A stretch of 64,000 bases of DNA from Flavobacterium croceum DSM 17960 (lineage in GTDB: Bacteria > Bacteroidota > Bacteroidia > Flavobacteriales > Flavobacteriaceae). The notes under the pieces are model-generated. The model saw only the letters and a list, made by a program, of their open reading frames with translations. It was not told where the DNA came from and did no database searches. Shown here in pieces: positions 1 through 5,750 of the stretch (within the stretch, counting starts at the first letter, position 1; every line of letters begins with the position of its first letter). The translations under genes were made by a program, and so were the position numbers. The DNA lies in assembly GCF_002917885.1 (NCBI RefSeq), contig NZ_PQNY01000011.1:1-64000 (forward strand), read 5' to 3'.

Positions 1-56
1 CTCTAACTTCTATTCAATTTTTTAATAAATTTGTATTTCAAAGAAACATTAACAAC

Positions 57-839
57 TTAAAAATAAATCTCGCTTAATAATGCACAACGGGTATTATTAA
101 TAATTCTATCCTTAATTTGCTCCTTATTAATGTTCCAAGAATCTGGAACTAAATCTAATATTACATCTAATTTATTTTGACATTTTTCTGTGCAAAGGTA
201 AAAATTTTCAACTAAGTTATTCACAATATCTGTTAATTTCCTGCTTTTACCAAATAATATTTTTGCAAGATCCGTCTTTATTATTGAATCGTCTTCTGTT
301 AACTCTGCAATTCCATAATCAAGAAAACTTGTATTAAAAATATTAACATGGTCAATGGCATAGAAAAAATTTAATTTTTCTGGTGATACAAATAAAAGTA
401 AATTAAAATTATTATGATTTCTATCTTCATTTGCGATCCATATGTCAAATAATGCAATTTTTAAAAAATCTTCTTTATCTGATAATTTGTCTCTAAATGA
501 TTTTTCTTCAAACATTGAAACAATGGAATAATCAATTTCTTTAGAATTCTCAAGATACAAGGAACCAAAACATTCTTTATCAAACCATGCTAATTGAAGT
601 TGAGGAAATTTTTCATTGGGTATATGTTCAGGTTTTACCCTGATAAAAGTTGTTTCAGGAGTTTTAATTCCCCACAATTTTGCAAATTCAGACGCTATAA
701 GTTCATTAAACAAATATTTCGGAAATCTATCATATTTACAAACCCAGTCTCTAAAATCTTCACAAGTAACTAGTAATGGGCTACTACCTTGTGTATCAAA
801 AACTTTATGAATTTCTTCAATTGTTTGAAGTACTTGCAT
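57..839 (-). CDS. HipA-like kinase domain protein, single domain
   Basis: The 260-residue protein resembles the stand-alone HipA-like kinase family (HipA_2 type). Near residues 132-148 it has a catalytic-loop pattern, FDIWIANEDRNHNNFNLL, giving candidate catalytic Asp139 and Asn144. AIDH at 161-164 fits the metal-binding Asp163. The N-terminal part (residues 40-62, FNELIASEFAKLWGI then P) matches the first helix of this kinase group. Family members are predicted Ser/Thr kinases. HipA itself phosphorylates a tRNA synthetase as a toxin, but the target here is unknown. No HipB-like DNA-binding antitoxin is visible next to it. It is oriented against the neighbouring cassette genes and has its own predicted promoter. 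Confidence 0.72.
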   Translation of the reverse strand: MQVLQTIEEIHKVFDTQGSSPLLVTCEDFRDWVCKYDRFPKYLFNELIASEFAKLWGIKTPETTFIRVKPEHIPNEKFPQLQLAWFDKECFGSLYLENSKEIDYSIVSMFEEKSFRDKLSDKEDFLKIALFDIWIANEDRNHNNFNLLLFVSPEKLNFFYAIDHVNIFNTSFLDYGIAELTEDDSIIKTDLAKILFGKSRKLTDIVNNLVENFYLCTEKCQNKLDVILDLVPDSWNINKEQIKDRIINNTRCALLSEIYF

Positions 840-866
840 TGAATATTAAAATAAATGGAATAGAAG

Positions 867-896
867 CAAATATATCAAAATAAAAACTTCGTACAA
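867..896 (-). promoter_or_regulatory. Predicted promoter of the HipA-like gene
   Basis: On the minus strand TATATTTG (874-867) fits the Bacteroidetes -7 consensus TAnnTTTG, and TTG (896-894) lies 19 bases upstream as the -33 element. The TTG falls inside the first core (GTACAAC, 891-897) of the attC-like element. The gene would have a leader of about 20-30 bases. Confidence 0.55.
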
Positions 897-1022
897 CAGT
901 ACTTTCAAGAAATAGCGAAAAATCGGCTAAATTCACATTTTTCTTTCGCTAGTTTTTTTATCTTAGTGAAAAATTAAGCACTTACGAGGTTCGCCACTTC
1001 TTGGAGTTACGAAACGTTAGCT
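891..1022 (+). repeat. attC-like site 1
   Basis: The 132-bp element runs from GTACAAC (891-897, R''-like) to GTTAGCT (1016-1022, R'-like). Its ends pair imperfectly: CAAGAAATAGCGAA on the left mirrors the reverse complement of the right arm, CAAGAAGTGGCGAA, and AAC mirrors GTT. The internal 117 bases (903-1019) recur at 2366-2482 with two mismatches. Its R'' is the exact reverse complement of the R' core GTTGTAC at 1764-1770. Confidence 0.62.
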
Positions 1023-1069
1023 GTAATTATCGCAAAACTTTAACTAATACCTACTGAGGAAAACAAAAA

Positions 1070-1633
1070 ATGAAATACATTACTTTTTTATTAATAATAT
1101 TTTCCCTCAGTTCTTGCTGTAATAAAATGGAATTAACAGAAGAAGAAAGGTATTGGTGTCCGTATGAAAAAAACCAAATTTTAATTTTTAAAAGTAATCT
1201 AGGAAACTTTGACACCCTTCAAGTTGATTCAAGAGTAGAAGATTATACAAATAAGAATTGTAATTGTATTGAGGTTTCCTTCGAACAACTGAATTACATT
1301 GAAATTGGTTTTAGCCTAAAAAGCAAAACAAAAACTTTATTATACAGTTCTGTATCATTAATGAAAAACAATGATAGAAGTTTAAGTTATCCAGAACTAA
1401 GTTTTTTTGGATTGACCTCCGCTCCGTATTTGAATGGCAAACAAACAAAACCCAAAAAAATCAAACTTCAAGCTACTAACAAATTTTATGAGAATACTTA
1501 TAAATTTGAAGAAAAAATTAATGCTCAAAATGTAGATGATGGATATCTTTCGTCTTTTTACTATGACAGAAAAAATGGTTTAGTTAAATATATTGCCAAA
1601 GACGGAGAAATATTTGAACTAATCAAAAAATGA
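1070..1633 (+). CDS. Cassette-borne lipoprotein of unknown function
   Basis: The 187-residue protein starts with a lipoprotein signal (MKYITFLLIIFSLSSCC, lipidated Cys about residue 16), followed by a Cys-containing segment (CNCIE) and a beta-rich body ending FELIKK. I do not recognise a characterised domain; similar short exported proteins are common in Flavobacteria. It is the only gene between the GTT core at 1016 and its own attC-like site at 1638-1770. The start core GTTAGCT and the end core AGCTAAC are exact reverse complements, as expected for one excisable cassette. No clear TAnnTTTG promoter precedes it. Confidence 0.8.
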   Translation: MKYITFLLIIFSLSSCCNKMELTEEERYWCPYEKNQILIFKSNLGNFDTLQVDSRVEDYTNKNCNCIEVSFEQLNYIEIGFSLKSKTKTLLYSSVSLMKNNDRSLSYPELSFFGLTSAPYLNGKQTKPKKIKLQATNKFYENTYKFEEKINAQNVDDGYLSSFYYDRKNGLVKYIAKDGEIFELIKK

Positions 1634-1637
1634 CTAT

Positions 1638-1770
1638 AGCTAACAGCGGTTTCGAGTAAGTGAAGCTTTAAGGCTAAAAAAATATTGGCTTTGTGGTTGT
1701 AAACTTTATCTTAAATGGTTAGTTTTGAGAAACCAATCCTCACTTGTGCGAAGCTGGCATGATGTTGTAC
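1638..1770 (+). repeat. attC-like site 2
   Basis: The 133-bp imperfect palindrome begins AGCTAAC (1638-1644) then AGCGGTTTCG and ends with GTTGTAC (1764-1770). The left arm TTCGAGTAAGTGAAG pairs with the right arm read in reverse (TTCGCACAAGTGAGG). The middle differs in sequence from sites 1 and 3, but length and layout are the same. Confidence 0.58.
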
Positions 1771-1809
1771 GTAATTAAAAAACAGAATTGAACTAAAGTT
1801 CAAAAACTA

Positions 1810-2313
1810 ATGGTATTAAAATCAAAATCATACTTAAGCACAATTTTATTTGGTTTTTTTGGATGCACTTTTGCGATTTTATGGATAATAATTTTTACTA
1901 ATTTCATAATCATTGGAAATAATTTTAGAGTTGCAAACCTAATTTTAATTCCAATTCTAATTATACCTTCTTGGATGTTATTTATTATTCAAGAGTTCTT
2001 GGATAGGCTAAAATTTTCAAAAGATGAAATTATAGTCTATAAAATATTGATATATAAATTTAAAAAAATTGATTGGAAAAGTTTAGATTATTGCTTCAAT
2101 ACAATTGAGCGTGGAAAAAGCGGTAGCTTTAAAGTATTGTATTTAGTAAAAAATAAAAGACTTGTCTTAAGAATATCTGAAAGTAATTACAAAAATTATA
2201 ATGATATAAATAAATGCATTTCCTCAAACATTAAAAATAAAGGTTTTATAGAACTTAATTTTTTTGAATCTTTTAAATACTATACTAAAGGTAAGATTCT
2301 AAAACTATTGTAA
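1810..2313 (+). CDS. Cassette-borne membrane protein of unknown function
   Basis: The 167-residue protein has two hydrophobic helices near residues 9-34 and 40-62, followed by a basic, probably cytoplasmic domain of about 100 residues with alternating strands (DEIIVYKILIYKFKKIDW). This layout recalls small two-helix proteins with a PH-like tail, but I cannot assign a family. It occupies the unit between cores at 1764 and 2479. The start ATG lies about 40 bases after the GTT core. No partner gene is evident. Confidence 0.75.
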   Translation: MVLKSKSYLSTILFGFFGCTFAILWIIIFTNFIIIGNNFRVANLILIPILIIPSWMLFIIQEFLDRLKFSKDEIIVYKILIYKFKKIDWKSLDYCFNTIERGKSGSFKVLYLVKNKRLVLRISESNYKNYNDINKCISSNIKNKGFIELNFFESFKYYTKGKILKLL

Positions 2314-2353
2314 AAGTATATTTAATTGATATATTCATTAATGAAAAAACTAC

Positions 2354-2485
2354 GCCTAACAGCCATTTCAAGAAATAGCGAAAAATCGGCTAAATTCACA
2401 TTTTTCTTTCTCTAGTTTTTTTATCTTAGTGAAAAATTAAGCACTTACGAGGTTCGCCACTTCTTGAAGTTACGAAACGTTACCA
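2354..2485 (+). repeat. attC-like site 3
   Basis: The 132-bp element runs from GCCTAAC (2354-2360), which fits the integron R'' consensus RYYYAAC exactly, to GTTACCA (2479-2485). Bases 2366-2482 match 903-1019 with two differences over 117 positions. The arms TTCAAGAAATAGCGAA and TTCAAGAAGTGGCGAA (reverse complement of the right end) form a long hairpin stem. The near identity to site 1 behind an unrelated gene is the strongest single sign of cassette shuffling. Confidence 0.64.
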
Positions 2486-2539
2486 AAAAGTTTTAAAAAC
2501 CAAAAGCTCAAAACATAATAACCACAAATAAAACAAAAT

Positions 2540-3166
2540 ATGAAAAAAACTTTATTACTATTCGTTATTTTAATTCCTTTAATGGTTTCTGCAAATTTTC
2601 ACAAAGCAAAAATTACTTTTAATGATGGTACTTCAAAAAATGGATATATAGAATTACCAGAATATCCAGATGATTCAAAAATTAAATTCAAAGAAGAAGA
2701 AAAAGAGAAGACTGAAAAATATAAAATTGATGATGTTAATAGTTTTGAAATCATTAATGGTAAAAATGATATAATAAAATATATCACTCTAAAATTAGCA
2801 GATCAAGGTTTATTTAATCCAAAAAAAATAAAACCAGGTAACAAAAAAATTTGGGCACGAATTATTAAAGAAGGTAAAATTTCATTATATGCGGGTTATT
2901 ATGCTTATAATCCAGGAACAAAAACAGGTGGCGGTGGAACATATTACATAAAAAGACAGAATGAAGATTTTGCTTTAATGTTAGATGAGTTTGGAGGTGA
3001 CGGATTAAATGTATGTATGAATTGTTTTTCAAATTTAAAAAAGACACTAACCGCATATTTTGAAGAAGTTTGTCCACAGTTTTTAAAATCGTTGTCCAAA
3101 GAAGAATATAACAAAAAAGGTGTAACTTATTTCGTTGACTTGTATGAACAAAATTGTGGGAAATAA
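2540..3166 (+). CDS. Cassette-borne secreted protein of unknown function
   Basis: The 208-residue protein has a cleavable signal peptide (MKKTLLLFVILIPLMVSA, about residues 1-18), a charged lysine/glutamate-rich stretch near residues 48-65, a glycine-rich TKTGGGGTYYIKR segment and four Cys residues in the C-terminal half. The predicted fold is mainly beta with a helical C-terminus. I do not recognise the family. It is the sole gene between the cores at 2479 and 3313. Its stop overlaps the start of the following palindrome. Confidence 0.8.
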   Translation: MKKTLLLFVILIPLMVSANFHKAKITFNDGTSKNGYIELPEYPDDSKIKFKEEEKEKTEKYKIDDVNSFEIINGKNDIIKYITLKLADQGLFNPKKIKPGNKKIWARIIKEGKISLYAGYYAYNPGTKTGGGGTYYIKRQNEDFALMLDEFGGDGLNVCMNCFSNLKKTLTAYFEEVCPQFLKSLSKEEYNKKGVTYFVDLYEQNCGK

Positions 3167-3319
3167 CAAAACCTTCTGGAAACAATGGTTTGTGAAATAT
3201 GGGTTTTAAGACTTACTTAATTTAATATTGATTTTGCACCAGTACGAAGCTTTTCGAGATTTCGTAAAACTTGGATTTTGAACAAGGCAAAACCATACTA
3301 TAAGCCTTCTTCGTTATAG
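3161..3319 (+). repeat. Degenerate attC-like site 4
   Basis: AAATAAC (3161-3167) begins the element and GTTATAG (3313-3319) ends it, 159 bp in all. The outer arms pair only in part (ATAAC with GTTAT, then CTTC-rich segments). The GTTATAG core agrees at six of seven positions with the reverse complement of the next site's CCATAAC core. Support is weaker than for sites 1-3. Confidence 0.38.
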
Positions 3320-3368
3320 GTAAGTTTTCCGTAACAAACTGTATAAACAATAACAAAAATAAATAGAA

Positions 3369-3740
3369 ATGGAATTTTTTAAAAAAAACATGTTTTTGTT
3401 AAGTCTAATTTCGGGCGCAATATCATATGTTTTTATTGCTTATCAACAAATTGGAATTAATAGAACTGTTGGATGGGCTTATCAAGATAAATACTTTAGC
3501 ATAATTCTTTTACTACTTCTTTGCGCAATCTTTATTTTAATATTTGGTCTTTTAAAAATCACCAAAATTCAAACAAATAATCGACTTTCAATTATCAATA
3601 TAATTTTAATATTTGTTTCATTAATTACTAATGAATTCATAAGTCATATTGCAGCAATTTTTATTAGTCTAACAAACTTTATGATATTTTTAGTGAATAT
3701 TATTTTATCAATCAGAAATAGAAAACGTTATAAATATTAA
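3369..3740 (+). CDS. Cassette-borne four-helix membrane protein
   Basis: The 123-residue protein is almost entirely hydrophobic, with about four membrane helices (residues 8-26, 42-64, 72-92 and 95-115) and a basic C-terminal end (RNRKRYKY) that should face the cytoplasm. There is no recognisable motif or family. It fills the 581-bp unit between the cores at 3313 and 3894 and lies in the same orientation as its neighbours. Confidence 0.72.
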   Translation: MEFFKKNMFLLSLISGAISYVFIAYQQIGINRTVGWAYQDKYFSIILLLLLCAIFILIFGLLKITKIQTNNRLSIINIILIFVSLITNEFISHIAAIFISLTNFMIFLVNIILSIRNRKRYKY

Positions 3741-3745
3741 ACCTG

Positions 3746-3900
3746 CCATAACAGCGGTTTACGAAATTTGGGTGTGAGTGTTTATTGGAACAATCTATTT
3801 TTTATATTAGACTTAAGTCTTAATGGAAATCTAGGCAATATAAACCTATACTTTGAAAATACCTGTAAATTTGCGATAATTTTAAGAACCGACGTTAAAA
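3746..3900 (+). repeat. attC-like site 5
   Basis: The element starts CCATAAC (3746-3752) followed by AGCGGTTT, the same opening as site 2, and ends GTTAAAA (3894-3900). The left arm AACAGCGGTT pairs with AACCGACGTT on the right, and CGAAATTTG pairs loosely with a CAAATTT block further in. A TAAATTTG box at 3866-3873 inside it could also serve as a -7 element for the next gene. Confidence 0.45.
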
Positions 3901-3913
3901 ATTTTAATCACTT

Positions 3914-4504
3914 ATGAAAAAATATTTAAGTTATTTAATAGTCTTTTTATTAATTACATCTTGCAATGAAAATCTAAAAAGCAAAACCAACAAAAACGAC
4001 ACAGACATTGAAAACTTTTCTATGGAAGAAATGCCAAATAAAAACACAAAATATGACACAATTTATACTGTAAATTCTACTGATAATACAAAACTTATTC
4101 ATGAGCTTAAAACAAAATTAGAGAAAGCAGATTTTACTTTTAAAGAACGAAAAAACAGAGGCGGATTTTCTTATAACAACTGTGAAGAAAATAGTGTAAA
4201 ATTAATTCGCGGAAATGGAATTAGAAAATATTTTGCAAGAAGTAAAAAACCTGAAAAAGGAACCAAAGACTTTTATCCAGATTTTGTCATTTTGGTATAC
4301 GAATTTCCAACGAATGCTATTGCCAAACAAAATTATGAGATACTTAATAAAGCACTAAATTCGGGAGGACGATTTTGTAATGGAAAATCACCTGAAAAAC
4401 TAGTTATTAATGGAAATGAAGTTTTTTATTTAGGAACAAGGGCTGAAATGTTTCGAACTTACACGGAAAAATATGGTGAAATAATAAAAAACTACTACCG
4501 CTAA
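3914..4504 (+). CDS. Cassette-borne lipoprotein of unknown function
   Basis: The 196-residue protein has a lipoprotein signal with Cys near residue 18 (LLITSCNE), a polar linker rich in Lys, Asn and Asp to about residue 60, then a folded region with conserved-looking charged segments and one Cys pair (NNCEEN and RFCNGK). No family is recognised. The ATG follows the GTT core of site 5 by only about 14 bases, so the transcript leader is very short or the gene is read from upstream. The stop codon overlaps the start of the next palindrome. Confidence 0.8.
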   Translation: MKKYLSYLIVFLLITSCNENLKSKTNKNDTDIENFSMEEMPNKNTKYDTIYTVNSTDNTKLIHELKTKLEKADFTFKERKNRGGFSYNNCEENSVKLIRGNGIRKYFARSKKPEKGTKDFYPDFVILVYEFPTNAIAKQNYEILNKALNSGGRFCNGKSPEKLVINGNEVFYLGTRAEMFRTYTEKYGEIIKNYYR

Positions 4505-4620
4505 CAAGGGTTTTGTACTATTGCAAGAAAAGTGCTAAATTGACGTTTCTCTTTCGCAAGAAATTTTATCTTTAACAGAAATTAAGTAATTCTGAAGATT
4601 GAAAATTCGCTCATTTCCAG
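4499..4620 (+). repeat. Degraded attC-like site 6, right end of array
   Basis: The element begins CGCTAAC (4499-4505). It shares interior blocks with sites 1 and 3 (GCTAAATT, then TCTTTCGC, then TTTTATCTT, then AAATTAAG) in the same order. The right arm has decayed (ATTCGCTCATTTCC) and no GTT core is found at the expected distance. It looks like the inactive boundary of the array. Confidence 0.45.
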
Positions 4621-4637
4621 AAATTTAAAAAATAAAT

Positions 4638-4928
4638 ATGTTGCCAAAATTCAAAACTTTACTAATCGTTTTTGCAATTGTATTCATTCTATTGCTAATT
4701 CCATTGCTAGCGATGCAATTTACTGATGAAGTCCATTGGACGGTATTTGATTTTATTGTTGCAGGTGTTTTACTTTTTACAACAGGTTTGGTTATTCAAT
4801 TTGTTTTAAAAAAAGCAAAAAACACCAAGCATCGTATCTTGATTTGTGTCATTATTTTAATTTTACTTTTTTTGCTTTGGGCAGAACTTGCTGTAGGAAT
4901 TTTTGGTAGTGCAGTGGCAGGAAATTAA
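4638..4928 (+). CDS. Small three-helix membrane protein
   Basis: The 96-residue protein has about three membrane helices (residues 5-27, 36-57 and 66-90) and no soluble domain. The function is unknown. It lies just beyond the degraded attC-like site and 9 bases before the next gene on the same strand, so the two may be co-transcribed. Whether it belongs to the cassette array or to the chromosome is unclear. Confidence 0.7.
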   Translation: MLPKFKTLLIVFAIVFILLLIPLLAMQFTDEVHWTVFDFIVAGVLLFTTGLVIQFVLKKAKNTKHRILICVIILILLFLLWAELAVGIFGSAVAGN

Positions 4929-4937
4929 TAGTGTTTT

Positions 4938-5708
4938 ATGAGAAGGTTTTTTTATACATTTTTAAGTTTTTTAGTTTTATGTATGTCATTTGGTCAAACA
5001 AAAAGCATAAAAGTAACTTATTTCTATCCGAAAGATTCTTTGCAATTCAATCGGCAATTTGAAGATTTGGAGTATAATTATGAAAATAAAACCTACGGCA
5101 AAACAACCATGATTGTACATTGCGAGAGTGCTTATGGTATTTTTGATTTTATCTTTAAAAAACAAATTTTGAAACTTTCAAGAATTCTTGATTATGAAAA
5201 CACAAGTGTTTCGGAAGAGTTTGATTTTAAAACCCAAAAGTGGAAACGAACCAAAGATTCCAACCCATATCCAACCACAAATACCGAAGTAGTAGATTCA
5301 ACTAATTTTAGCGAGCATAATTTGTATGCTTTAATTGTAGCTTACGATCACGGTGGTGTTATTCAAAAAGCTAAATTTCAAGATTTTGGAAATGAAGTAT
5401 ATTGGCCAGAATTTGATTATCCAAATTGCTCCATTTCTGATGAAAATAAAGATGGGATTCCAGAATTTTATTTGTCTTATTTAGGAAAAAGCGATGGCCT
5501 AGATGCCAAACCTTATAAACAAATTGTGTATACTTTTAACAAGAATAACATACAAAAAAGTAAAGCAACATCTTATTATCCGTCAGGAAATGAAGAAGAT
5601 ACCTATCACATAGAGTATGATGAAAATTGGAAAAAATTACCAAATGCTATCCAAAAGAAAAGTCAAAAGTTAATTAAAGACCACAAACTTCGATACGAAA
5701 CGAATTAG
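4938..5708 (+). CDS. Exported protein resembling the M949_RS01915 family
   Basis: The 256-residue protein has a signal peptide (to about residue 20, SFGQ). Near residues 165-190 it has an acidic DENKDGIPEFYLSY segment, a calcium-site-like D-x-N-x-D-G loop followed by strands. This segment and the ending recall a Flavobacterial family annotated in surface polysaccharide biosynthesis (M949_RS01915). I match it by pattern memory only. It is the last gene of the plus-strand run and is followed at once by a strong bidirectional terminator. Confidence 0.68.
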   Translation: MRRFFYTFLSFLVLCMSFGQTKSIKVTYFYPKDSLQFNRQFEDLEYNYENKTYGKTTMIVHCESAYGIFDFIFKKQILKLSRILDYENTSVSEEFDFKTQKWKRTKDSNPYPTTNTEVVDSTNFSEHNLYALIVAYDHGGVIQKAKFQDFGNEVYWPEFDYPNCSISDENKDGIPEFYLSYLGKSDGLDAKPYKQIVYTFNKNNIQKSKATSYYPSGNEEDTYHIEYDENWKKLPNAIQKKSQKLIKDHKLRYETN

Positions 5709-5714
5709 AAACAA

Positions 5715-5746
5715 CAAAACCTCGTTTAGAAATATACGAGGTTTTG
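5715..5746. terminator. Bidirectional intrinsic terminator
   Basis: An 11-bp stem (CAAAACCTCGT, 5715-5725, with 5736-5746) closes a 10-base loop between the converging genes that end at 5708 and 5751. T-rich sequence follows on the plus strand. The same hairpin recurs in inverted orientation at 9041-9068. Confidence 0.8.
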
Positions 5747-5750
5747 TTTT

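Larger units (their letters stand above)
891..4620 (+). mobile_element. Integron-like gene-cassette array (CALIN-like, no integrase seen)
   Basis: Five single-gene units, each about 580-830 bp and all on the plus strand, are separated by imperfect palindromes that begin with a ...AAC core followed by AGC or AGCGGTTT and end with a GTT... core. Unit boundaries, taken at the GTT cores, are 1016, 1764, 2479, 3313 and 3894. Orphan cassettes with short intergenic spaces, one gene per hairpin, and near-identical hairpins behind unrelated genes are the signature of integron cassettes. No IntI recombinase lies in the window, and the left end of the array may lie outside it. The right end is marked by a degenerate site at about 4499-4620. 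Dispersed palindromic repeats unrelated to integrons remain an alternative. Confidence 0.6.

Noticed and set aside
840..1069. HipB-like antitoxin next to the HipA-like gene
   Set aside because: No open frame of suitable length exists there on either strand; the space is taken by the attC-like hairpin.
4640..4646. GTTGCCA as the missing R' core of the last attC-like site
   Set aside because: It lies about 17 bases farther than the cores of sites 1 and 3 and inside the start of the next gene, and does not complement the CGCTAAC core.
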